Shown: piece by piece, positions 35,199 to 46,110 of the stretch
Numbering within the stretch: position 1 is the first letter of the stretch
How the letters are laid out: the number at the start of each line of letters is the position of its first letter
From: Serilophus lunatus
Lineage: Eukaryota; Chordata; Aves; Passeriformes; Eurylaimidae
Length of the DNA: 64,000 nt
Assembly (NCBI GenBank): GCA_013399895.1
Contig: VXBA01003121.1
Coordinates: forward strand, 1,178,417-1,242,416
Reading direction: 5' to 3'
Made by a program: the position numbers and the translations under genes
The notes under the pieces: model-generated
What the model was told of the DNA's origin: nothing
Database searches by the model: none
What the model saw: only the letters and a program-made list of their open reading frames with translations

Positions 35199-37823
35199 GT
35201 ACCATTCCTCTGGGAAAAACTCTGTCCTGAAAACAGGAAGTGGGTTTGAAGTTGAAGGTTTAGCCTTGATAAAGTGATCTTATACAGCATCCTGATCAGG
35301 TCAAGTTTAAATATGAAGAGAAGATTTTCAGGACAGAGAAGGGACTTTAACTAAGAAATATCAAAAAGATGTGGGTTTTTTTCAAGGACTAAAGGTTCCA
35401 CAAATCAAAGCCCTGAGTAATTCAGTTCAGAAAAGCTCTTGGCTTATTAAAAGATGGAGTCAAACACTGAAGGAACCAGGGTATTGTGTCTCGCATCCCA
35501 TATCCCTCCCTGCAAACACTGACAGATCTCTATAGTTTTGGCTGAACTGCTTCACAGCAGCTTGCTGCAGACACTTTGCAGGGAAAATTGTGCCAGTAAG
35601 CAACATAAAACTGGGTGCCAGCCCGGAGGATCCACTTGCAGTGTCCAGAGACACCTCAACAGCAGAGTACATCAACTTCCCACGCGCGTGCTGGGAAAGC
35701 ATCTTTAAGGCAGAGCTTTCTGAGATGGGTGAAACCTTGCTGACCTGATGGGAGGAAGGCAGAGTGGTCAAGGGACACCGTTGCTATGGCAACTCTGCCT
35801 GGCAAAGACAAAAGAGGAAACCTGGAATTAAAAGGGAAGGGCTGAAATAGGGAAGAACCCGGGGTTTCCAGCTCACAGCCAGCCCAGAGCCGGTGTGTGT
35901 TCTGACAGGCTGACACGTACTCATCACCTCGAGTGACTAAAGCTGCCAGTCACCCTGTCAAGCCATGATTTCACTCGGCCATATGGCCAAATGCCATGTG
36001 CTCCTGGGAGATCACGGACTGAAAATGAGTTTGGGGTGTCAGAAGAAAGTCTTTGAATCATTTGGAGAGGACAGGCTGCTCAACACAGCTTGGATCTTTA
36101 AATCAACTAAAATAGGTCTCAGAAGCTGTTTGCCAGCCCCCAGCAGCAAAGTAACTTCCAGTAAAAGAAAAAAATTATTAAATAATAAAAAAATTTTGTC
36201 CATTGCCTCTATGTGAATCAAACTAATGAGAAGAATCACTAATTTATATTACGTGCTCATGGTAAAAGCAGTTGCAAGTTGACTAACCCTGACTTAACAA
36301 CTCCATGGCACAACAGCAATTGCCAGGATTTTATTTGTGAATTGATCTGAGCAGAAGAACACTCACAAAATCACTCACTTGACTTATAGACACCCAGAAG
36401 ATACAGAATGCTGCAAATTACTTTGGCAAAGCTGAGTCATCTGTACAGAAACTCGAAACTAACATTATCTGTAGCCCAGACCAGCCAGTAAAAAAAGAAT
36501 TTATGACAGAAACCGACCTAAATTACAACAATTTGCAGATCAGTGTTCCCTTGTCAAATGGCCATATAAAAGTACAAAAAAATACTAAGCTGTGTGTTTG
36601 CTAGGGCAGTTTTGGATGCCTGTATACTGCTTCGAGCCAGAAGAGAAACCAAATTTCCTTACAGAGAAAAAATCCCCAATGCAATTAGTTCTCCAGACAC
36701 TACAGATTAGTAAAGGCTCCTATATTGTTTCTTTCTACTAAAATCACAAAGAAATTCATCTAAAAGAAAACAGAAAAAGGAGGGAAAGAAGAGTGGTTTA
36801 TACACAATCACATGTACTTTCCATGGCCGTTTACCTTCTAAAATTTTTACCATACAGTTTTTACAACACATTTTCACATCACTGTTGGAAAGAATGGAAA
36901 ATAACAGCCCCCTTTTATAGGATGGAATTGATACACAGTGAGATTAAATGAATCACTGAAGATCACTCAGGACATCTGCACTGAAATGAAAACCTGCATC
37001 TCTCATGTTCTTGTTCTGCACCTGAGGAGAAGGTTATTGTTCCCTCAGGCACAGGTACTCTGCAGCATTGCAACATACATTGGGAAAATAAGGCTGCAGC
37101 AGTCCCTGAACGTTGCACAAAGAATGGGTTGATTTTTTTTTGTTGTTGGATTTGTTTTACGTTTGTCCCAATGCTCTTTCAGAAAGTAAAATAAGTTATT
37201 CAGGCCCTGCTTTTTCATAATCTCAAGGGTACTCGGTGTGCGGATAAGTCATCGATTTTTGTTCTCAGTCTGTTACAGTCACATACATGCAGTAAAAGTA
37301 ATTTCCTCGGGACTAATATCATTTGTTCTCCAGGGTTTTTCCTTATGAAAACTGAATTTTGAACAATCCTTATGTAACCTTTGCTATTAAGGTTACAAGA
37401 GATTGAGATCCATTTGTGAGATGAATAAGGCATAATATTTTGCTTCTGCAAACTTTCCTGACAAAGCTCTTTATGTCAGAGGAAGGATGAAGCTTTTTCT
37501 ATGTGATAAAATTTCCAATTGAAACTAACAGATCTGTTAAGTTACTTTCCCTACCTGGTTTCTGCACCTATTGCACTAAAATATAATTTAATAATATAAT
37601 TTTAACTTTCAATCTAAAATTATTATAATTCTAGTTTTAGGAGAACATGACTTTTCCCCTCTTGGAGTGGTATGAAATGTTTCATTGACATGTTTATCCT
37701 AAATCAGAAAAAAAAATGTGAATTAGCTGTTATACTAGAGCTTGATAAAGGAGTATATGGCTTGATATGGGTAAGCCTTTAGCTTAAGAAAACTGGACTG
37801 AAAGTTTACTTCAATCATTCAAA
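35199..37823. other. non-coding DNA with a candidate regulatory segment
   Basis: No interspersed repeat was recognised. The 35.64-35.99 kb part is more GC- and CpG-rich than its surroundings and holds the RFX X-box and two palindromes (listed separately). Minus-strand frames of 103 and 86 codons cross it but are not recognised. The rest, to 37.8 kb, is ordinary AT-rich sequence. Confidence 0.5.
35780..35793. promoter_or_regulatory. RFX X-box motif
   Basis: GTTGCTATGGCAAC fits the X-box consensus GTHNYYATRRNAAC at every position, with perfect inverted half-sites GTTGC and GCAAC around TATG. RFX-family factors bind such sites in promoters and enhancers, notably of ciliary genes. An exact match is not expected often in 64 kb. 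The surrounding 300 bp are CpG-richer than the window and include the palindrome cacgcgcgtg (35681-35690). No gene start is identified, so whether this is a promoter, a distal enhancer or a chance match is open. Confidence 0.5.
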
Positions 37824-37930
37824 AATCACAGAACCATTTAGGTTGGAAAAGACATCTGAGATCACTGAGTCCAATTTTTGCCTGATCACCACTTTGTCAA
37901 CTAGAGCATGACACACCATGGGCATTCATC
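37824..37930 (-). mobile_element. CR1 LINE 3' tip
   Basis: Minus-strand CR1 tip of about 105 bp of a different subfamily from the 'ggaagggacct' copies: 'aatcacagaaccatttaggt', 'ttggaaaagacatctgagat', then diverging sequence. The right edge is approximate. Confidence 0.85.
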
Positions 37931-40849
37931 CACCTTAACTAAAGTGATATTTAATAAGGAGCATTTTTGAGGGAGTAACAACTCCATCCGAAATAAATGA
38001 CATCACACTGGTTGCATTTCTGAGGAAGAGCTGGTAGGGACAGGGTGCCATTCTCAGACTTAATCAAGGAAGCCCACTCAACTCCAAGCTGAAAGAAAAC
38101 AGCCTGCCCTCCCACGCCACCCACCCACATCCCTCAAGTCTGTCCTATACATCAGAGAGAAAAGTCTTGGGCAGCACATCTGACCTGGCTGGATATTGAT
38201 CTTCCAGTCCTCCCTGTCTCATTGTCGTTGGGGAGAGGTTTCCTCATTAAGGCACCCTGGTCATTACAGTGTGCAACACCACTGTGATGCGACTCCAAGG
38301 CACAAAAATCAGCTGCCTGCCAACTGCTAAGGGGAGGACCTTTCTTGGCAGCTGGGCAGCTGCAGCACATTGCTGTCATCAGTCGAAGTGAACTTCTGAA
38401 CAGCAAGGCCTGGGGCACAATGTAACAGGAGTAAAGGGCAGTTCATGGGTAGGAGCTGGTAGAAGTGCTGCTGTGAAGCCATAGGACGGGGTTCTGTCTT
38501 TATTTAGACTTCCTTTCTTGGTTAAAAGTAAGATTTCCTCCAAAGATTCCCTTTGTTTTCCTCTTGAAAAAGAGTTAACAGTTCCTGATGTTTCCTTTCA
38601 TTCATTAGGAACGTGTTTTTCTCTGCTTAGAGATATTTAAGATCACTTAAGGCTAGCACAATCACAAATAAATATTGTTAGTGTATGAAACATGACTAAA
38701 ACTAAACCAAAACCTCCCTTCTATCTCCAGAAGAACAAAAACTTCCACCATCTGAAAGTGGTGTTGGGGAACTCAGCAACAATTCCCTTGCTGCAGTTCC
38801 TAACCAAAGGTGGGATCAGTAGTCAGACCTTTGAGTACCTGATCTCCTCCCTGAATCAGGTGTCTCCAGTGGCCAGGTTGACCTCTGTGGGGTTCGTGTT
38901 TCATTCAGGACATTCCGTGTTCCCTTACACCATTCCATGGTACTGACATATCCCATGGGCACTTCCAAACACAGAAACCCTATGGGAGTAAGTTTTATTG
39001 TGCCAGTTTGTGCCTGTGAAGGATTTGGGATAGAGAAAGACAGTTCAAGTGCCCTGCTTTGTATAAACTTTCAACCTCAAGTTTGATATTCACCTCCTCT
39101 TCACCTGAATTTTCCTATTTTGATGGAAAGTAGGGGGAAACAGGAGACAGCAGACATTTCTATAGCTATTTGTGGGCTCTGCTGTGGGAGGAACAGGATC
39201 AGTGTGTGACCGGGAGACATCCACTGAACAATTTTTATCTACTTTGTAGGAGAATGAATGTCCTATCCAAACTGCTTGCATCCAGCCAGGACCAAGAACA
39301 TCAGAAGAGAAAGTACAGTACATCGTGAAACAGTTCTTTTTCCATAGGGAGCAAAGCAGATTCCTAAATTATATTGGTAACAATAAACCTCTGAAATAAT
39401 ACAGTACATCTCTCTCCAGTGAACGGCATCATTCTATATTCTTCAGAGCTGGGTGGAATAAAACTGCACAGAACAAAGGTTTCAAGTTTCCCTTTTTGGT
39501 GCTCCCAGACCTGAGCAAAAAAATAATTAATTTCTCCACCTCCACAAAGGATTTTGGCAGTTTTGCCGTTGGTGGAACATAATAATTATCAGTAAAAAAG
39601 AGCCAGTTTCCACAGAGAAACTAATATGCCAGAAACCTGGCAGCACACAGGAGAGCACCTTCTCTTCTTCATTTCAGATCAGTATGGGGACAAGAAGCTG
39701 ATTTTTTTTTGCTTTTCAGAGCAATGTGGGGAACAAATCTTAACTCTCCTCTTGGCCCTTGAAGGGGATCCCTGAGGATGTGGACTGCTATGTGCAGTAT
39801 GAATTACAGGCCAGGTCCCACTGTTTTACAGCTGGATTAGGCAGTTCTGGGGCTCCCTACTCTGGGGATTGTCCCTTTTGGGGACACATTTGGTAATGAA
39901 TCCTTCTCCATGGATTCATCCTTCTCCATGGCTGCAGTGGTTTGAGCCTGACAATATACAGGCACTTCAGACCCTTCCTTTATCAGCATAGCCTCCCTTC
40001 TCCCTCCAAAGCTGCTTGAGTAGGACAGATGTGCAATACATCTTGGACGCATGCTGGTAATGCATAGCTAGAGCTAAAGATTTTCCAGAACTTTCAATCC
40101 AGGACCACCCCAATTTCAACAGCTTTTGATGTTACTGAACTGTAATGACCAGCCTACAGCTTTCACAGCCTCCATTAAAAGGGTTTCAGCTAAAGATTTA
40201 GGAGCATTTCTCAACAAAATGCAACTGGCCGTTTAGAAAAATAGCGTCATAACCATTTACTTTGGAAATTCCAAGTATTCTTGCATTGAAACCCAGTAAC
40301 CTAGACTAAGATGGTGAGGCAGAGGAAGATTGTCCTGCTCCAGCCCCAGTGATGTGGTGATTGAGTTTTGCTAAGGGTCAACATTGAGAAAAAAATGAAA
40401 ATTCCAGTTCACTAGTGCAGACTGACATGTTCCATATTCCATTTGGGCAACTTCCACATGTGGGCTGAGCCTGTTCCATCTCTTTACAGATCCCTGGTGC
40501 TACATAGAATAAATTCTTGCATTGCCACTGAATAAATGTCACTGTAGGGATGGAGGTGCTGAATGTGATTTCCTCATAAAAGTACTCGCCCTCCTACTGA
40601 GATACCAGAAATAGGAGAAGAAAACAGGGGGAATAACTCTATTTTGTACTCAAATTTTCACTTGTCTGGGGCCTCAAAGATTTGAGGAAAGGGAACGTGC
40701 CAAATTCAACATCAGGGGATGAGGCATAATAACAAGGAATAAAGAAATAGGCAGAAATAGGAACAGCGGGAAGATGTGAGGCAGACAGGACTGGAGAAGG
40801 AGAGAAAAAATGTGGAGAGATGCAGTTTTGGACAAGTCCCAAAGATTAC
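37931..40849. other. non-coding unique DNA
   Basis: No gene or repeat was recognised over 2.9 kb. There is a small tandem duplication around 'atccttctccatgg' (39895-39930). Open frames of 70-88 codons on both strands match nothing known. Confidence 0.55.
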
Positions 40850-40936
40850 TTGAGCAAACTGGTCTAGTGGAAGGTGTCCCTGCTCATGGCATCGGGGTTG
40901 GAAGTGGATGATGTTTCAGGTCCCTTCCAACCCAGA
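40850..40936 (+). mobile_element. CR1 LINE 3' tip, interrupted by a second CR1
   Basis: About 85 bp of plus-strand CR1 3' end: 'gagcaaactggtctagtgga', 'aggtgtccctgctcatggca', 'ggtcccttccaacccagact'. It stops without an octamer tail where the next CR1 begins. Confidence 0.88.
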
Positions 40937-40942
40937 CTAATA

Positions 40943-41565
40943 GCATGAGGTTTAATAAATCCAAGTGCCGGGTTTNNNNNNNNNNNNNNNNNNNNNNNNN
41001 NNNNNNNNNNNNNNNNNNNNNNNNNNNNNNNNNNNNNNNNNNNNNNNNNNNNNNNNNNNNNNNNNNNNNNNNNNNNNNNNNNNNNNNNNNNNNNNNNNNN
41101 NNNNNNNNNNNNNNNNNNNNNNNNNNNNNNNNNNNNNNNNNNNNNNNNNNNNNNNNNNNNNNNNNNNNNNNNNNNNNNNNNNNNNNNNNNNNNNNNNNNN
41201 NNNNNNNNNNNNNNNNNNNNNNNNNNNNNNNNNNNNNNNNNNNNNNNCCCAGTGACAGGACGAGAGGACACAGTCTGAGGCTGCGTCAGGGGAGGTTTAG
41301 GTTGGATATCAGGAGGAACTTGTCCACAGAGAGAGTGATCCCCCACTGGAATGGGCTTCCCAGGGAGGTGGTGGAGTCACCATCCCTGGATGTGTTTAAG
41401 GATAGGTTAGATGATGAACTTAGTGGTATGGTTTAGATGGTTTAAATGGTTTAGATGTTAGACTGATGTTGGATAGGTTGCTAACCTAGGTAAAGGTTGG
41501 ACTTGATGATCTCCATGGTCTCTTCCAACCTTATTAATTCTGTGTAATTCTGTGTAATCTATGAT
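40943..41565 (+). mobile_element. CR1 LINE (second subfamily) spanning an assembly gap
   Basis: Plus-strand CR1 directly abutting the preceding tip. Left of the gap, 'aggtttaataaatccaagtg' is an ORF2 C-terminal block. Right of the gap the frame reads LSTERVIPHWNGLPREVVES and ends DDELSGMV, the usual ORF2 C-terminus of this subfamily. The 3' UTR has a 9-bp tandem repeat (atggtttag, about 41428-41457). The element ends in a 10-bp period tail (taattctgtg twice) and 'taatctatg'. Apart from the 272 N it is well preserved. Confidence 0.93.
40976..41247. other. assembly gap (272 N)
   Basis: Run of 272 N inside the CR1. From the CR1 layout, most of the missing bases should be ORF2 C-terminal sequence. 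Confidence 0.99.
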
Positions 41566-43668
41566 GGCCACTGTGACAGAGACCTGGAGGTCTCTCCTTC
41601 ACTTTCTCATCCACTCAATACCTGTGGCAAAGTGGTGTCTCCAGGCTTTCCCTGCCCTGGTTACATGTAGCTGCCTGAAAACTGTAATAAGCCAATCCAG
41701 CAGCTGACTCAGTTGTCTATTGGAAGGGCAGCTGGGGGCTGAGGAGAGGAAATATTATCTTACAAGGTTATTTTCTATTTTACATGCTAAGTATTGTTCA
41801 GCAATACAGCAAGGAAACCCCACCAAAATCAGGCAAGTCACAAAGAGTTTCACCCCCTTCCAAGGACTCTGCCTGTTACATGTGCTGAAGGGCACAGCTT
41901 GTCGAAGAATTAGTATGCAATCATGTAATTAAAGATTATATCATTCTACATACAGAGGAGAACATTATTTAAAAAATACACCACTGGTTCTTATCCCTGG
42001 CATCCCCTAAGGTTTGTGAGCTTGACTTCAGAGCCTTATCATTTTTATAATATTTTGGGGGTGTGGTTCTCTTATAAATATGTGTGTGTGCACAAACATA
42101 TTTTTATTATAAATATATATATAAGCATTCTTTTTAATATGTATATATATATGTAAGCTCTGCCACAGCCATCAGACAAATAAAAATTGTAAGGAACAAT
42201 TCTGCTCCTGTAACAATTGGGCTTCCATCAGTGGTGCCTCCTTCCAAGGGGACCTGCTTCTGTCCTGGATTTGCCGTCAGATATCAGGATTCTCTGTGGA
42301 AAACATCTCATGCTTGCTCAGCAAATCCCTTTATTTTTTTCTCTGGGAAGCTGCTCATAGGTACTCCATCACTCTGACATTTTTCCACCAGGATAATGAT
42401 GGAGCAAACAAGCACAGTAGCTGACTCAGGAGGAAGGTGTAAGACTGCAAAGTGGCTGAGCACAGAACCTGAGCGCAGAAACTACTGTTTGTTTATTTAT
42501 TTATTTTTAAAATCCACACAATAGAACAAGATATTTTTATTTTACATTATAAGCATCCACTTTTTTTAAAGGTTGCAAATTACCTTGATGCTGACCAAAT
42601 GATAGGATCAAATCCAGCAGAGGCAAACAGCAGCCACTGAAATGAGGGCAGCAGAGATGGCAGCAAACAAGTATTTTAAAGCTATTCAAGATGCCTGGGA
42701 ACAAGTAGTAACTGAAGGATCAGACATGCCTGAATTAAGTAGACAAGGATAAAAAGGTTGTGTGGAATTTGAGAAAGGCTTCTCTAGCTATTTGTCTGGA
42801 TGCGGGAAACTTCCTGAGACAATAAACAAATAAATATAAAAGCAAAATATCTAGAGAGGGACTCCACAAAGGTGAATACAGCTTTTTGCTTTATTTTTAT
42901 ACCATAGGTAAACTTGTTAATATATTTCATCTTGCAAAGTGACACAGGTTTATGTATGTCCATTTAGATTTTCTCACTGCTGTATAATACTTGTCAAAAC
43001 TTAAATACAAGCTTGCTGTCCCATTTTAGGAATGGAAGTAAAGTCATAGTGTTCACCAAGTCATCATACTTCAGATTTTCCCCAGGGTGATATTCTCTCC
43101 TCTCTGCCTCAGAGAGCTTGCCAACTTCCAAAAAACCCCATTACCTTTACTTGGCAACTGATATTTCTTTCATCACATTATTAGTTTTACTTTCTTTTGA
43201 ACAAAGAGATTGGTGTGATTTACATTATATGACTGCAAATAGTAAATTAGCATCTCATTAAGATCTAGCATGGTTTATGGCATTGTGGTGTACTTTGTTC
43301 ACATGGCCCCTGATTATGATCATTTTTTTGTAGCTACCATATTATTTCTTAGTCACTGTCTAAGAAATCTTAAAGAGTACCTTTCAATAACTTCCACCAC
43401 ACCACTGCAGCTTTAGAAGCTTAGTGGTACAGAGAAAATGAAAGGAAACATAATTATAATGCTACTGCTAATGTAGCTCTACAGGGTGAAATTTTCAGAA
43501 GCACTTCTACACTTTAATTCAAGTTCATTTTTGTATAAATAAAGTTTTAAGTGGTCCCCAAAGAGAGAAAAAAAATGAATCATTTGAATCTACATCTTGT
43601 CAGATAAATCACTCAGTTTGGATGTGGAACAGCAATCTAAGCCATTTCTCCAGCAAGTTTAATCACAT
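41566..43668. other. non-coding unique DNA with AT-rich simple repeats
   Basis: No gene was recognised. It has TG/TA-rich simple sequence at 42079-42155 (imperfect TATATG runs) and a TTTA run at about 42488-42508. Otherwise unremarkable. Confidence 0.55.
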
Positions 43669-43857
43669 CATAGAATCAGAAAGTCATGGAATGGTTTGTG
43701 TTGGAAGGGATATTAAAAATCATCCAGTTCCAACTCCCCTGGCATGGGCAGGGACACCTTCCACTATCCCAGGTTGCTCCAAGCCCCATCCAGCCTGGCC
43801 TTGGACACTTCCAGGGGTGGCACAGCCACAGCTTCTCTGGGCAACCTGTGCCAGGGG
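43669..43857 (-). mobile_element. CR1 LINE 3' end
   Basis: Minus-strand CR1 of about 190 bp keeping the 3' end: 'tagaatcagaaagtcatgga', 'ttgtgttggaagggatatta', 'cttccactatcccaggttgc', 'tctctgggcaacctgtgcca'. Low divergence from the common avian 3' end. Confidence 0.96.
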
Positions 43858-43997
43858 ACCAAAGCAAGCTGTTTCTCTAAATGCCCAAAAGCAACAGGAA
43901 GTTTTATACTTACAGCTGACCCTAAACTGGAATCTTACCAGCTCTCTGTTTCAGCAGATGTTGCAGAGTCTTGCATACCTTCTGAGAGCTGCAGAGT

Positions 43998-44130
43998 AAT
44001 GGAAGTGGGAAGGGACCTCAGGAGGTACCTGGTCCAACCTCCACTCCCACCAGGCAGGTCTAATACCCATATCTGCTCAGGATCTGGTCCAGCTGAGTGT
44101 CAAATCTTATAAATGTCACACTGCAGGTAG
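43998..44130 (-). mobile_element. diverged CR1 LINE fragment
   Basis: Minus-strand, older copy of another CR1 subfamily: 'ggaagtgggaagggacctca', 'tacctggtccaacctccact', 'gctcaggatctggtccagct'. The right edge is uncertain (weak similarity to about 44170). It lies 140 bp from the preceding CR1 in the same orientation. Confidence 0.7.
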
Positions 44131-45701
44131 TCAGGAGTATTGAAACTAATACATTACTCCACAGTCTCAAATTTTCCTGCCTCTGGTGCCAGTTTTTAGC
44201 ACAAGTATTACAGTGGGAAGGCTCCATTTTGGCACAGAAGGAAACAGCTTGTGCTGGACTTGAAATCCAGACCACAGTATTTGCCTTCATTGATTAAAGT
44301 GTCACATCAGAAAAGCTTTTTCCAAGGGCTGTACCAGAGAGGAAAGGATGATTTGAGGCAAATAAAATTCCAAGAGTTGCCTCAGAGTTCCTCACATAGC
44401 GGAGATTAAAACATATCAGCAAAGCTAAGCTCAGCTAAGGTCAAAAGCAAAGCTCCTGTTAACTGCAATTAATCACCAAAGACCCTTTCATCCCAATCCT
44501 ACTCCTACTGACATAAAAGGCAAAATTCTTGCCGTCTTTGGTGACCCAGAATCAAACCTTTCAAAAGCAGCTTGGGTGGAGGTATGGGGAAGTTCTGTTA
44601 TTTCGTATCTTTCTATGTATTTCTAATTTCACATTGGAGCAGCCTTTTATGGCCAATATATAAATCCCTGAAAAATAAGGTTTTTTATGGAATTGCTGAC
44701 AGACTGTTAAGTAGAGTGCCACAAACAGCACTGCTGTAATGATTAGTTGAACAGGCTGATTACACTGAGCTTCTGTGCTCTCAGCAATGGCAAAAACTCA
44801 TTTGATTTTCAATACAGCCAACCCTCTTGAATCAATATTTTGTATTATGCATTCCATTTGAAGTACTTGTATAATATTTTAGTTTTAGATCTGATGTAGC
44901 ATAATTAAGAACATTTTACATAGGTTTGGCATAGAGTTGAACAATAGAATTTACCTGTTTGCTTTACAGTTGGATCTGCAGTCAGATCTATCTATGTGTA
45001 TGCTGGCATAAGGGAAAACGCACATCTCTAATTGCACTTCCTGGTGCTTATCTCAGATATATGACCTATGCTTTTGTGTGCCCTTTCCTTCTGGATACCT
45101 ACCCAGAGACACCTTTTAGAGGAATAATTTTCAGGATGCACTGAGCATTTTCTATAGGGCTATGCAGCCACAGAGATATTGAAACTCAGGAGTCATTTTT
45201 TAAAGGTTAGGTTATATCATAGATCTCTCATTGTGCATCTCCCTATGTGGAGCAACTACTCTACATGGAAGACAGAAATACAAAGCTGAAACATGCCTAA
45301 TCTGTTCAAAATTTAAAGAAGCTACTGTTAATCAGCACAACTTGATAGTCCATGCAGCCCTAGCTGTTTCATGTCACCCAGTAAACAAAAAAATAACAAT
45401 CACCATGGCAGTGGAGGGGTCCTGGGGAGTTCTCTGCTTCCTTCTCAAATAAATTACATATTTCAGCCCAGGTGAACTGGCCCTGAGCCTGTTGTACCAA
45501 CACTTGGAATTTCCTTTCTCTGGAAGGCAACCGTGCAGGAGTGGCTTTTGGTGACCTGGGACATCTTCAGCCTTGGAGGCAGAAAGCAACTGAAAGGTCT
45601 GAGCAAGCATAGTGAGACCAGCATGGGAAAAGTCCCTGAACTAAGTGCAAAGTGTGGCCCATGAAGGTGTAATTCCAGGATATCCAATTAAGGTTACCTG
45701 T
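44131..45701. other. non-coding unique DNA
   Basis: No gene or repeat was recognised. The 14-mer ggatatccaattaa at 45678-45691 is repeated inside the next CR1 (see findings). Confidence 0.55.
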
Positions 45702-46110
45702 GAGTCTTACGAGGAGAGGCTGAGGGAGCTGGGGGTGTTTAGCTTGGAGAAAAGAAGCCTCAGAGGAGACCTTGTCACTCTCTGCCTGAAAGGAGGTTGT
45801 AGCCAGATGGGGATTGACCTCTTCTCCCAGGTAACAAGAGAGAGGATGAGAGGAAATGGCCTCAAACTGCACCAGGGGAGGTTTACAAGGGACATCAGGA
45901 AGAATTTCACTTAGAGAGTGATTAAACATTGGAGTGGCCTGTCCAGTGAGGTGGTGGAATCACCATCCCTGGAACTGTTCAAGGAACAACTGGACATGGC
46001 ACTCAGTGCTCTGGTTTAATTGATAAGGTGATAGGGGGATATCCAATTAATAGGTTGGACTTGATGATCATGGAGGTCTTTTCCAACTTAAATGATTCTA
46101 TGATTCTGGG
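45702..46110 (+). mobile_element. CR1 LINE, 3' ~410 bp with octamer tail
   Basis: Plus-strand CR1 starting in the ORF2 C-terminus (SYEERLRELGVFSLEKRSLR in frame), continuing to 'DIRKNFT' where a stop interrupts, then the 3' UTR and 'gttggacttgatgatcatgg'. It ends 'aatgattctatgattctggg'. It contains an atypical insertion ggatatccaattaat (46037-46051) just before the terminal block. Confidence 0.95.
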
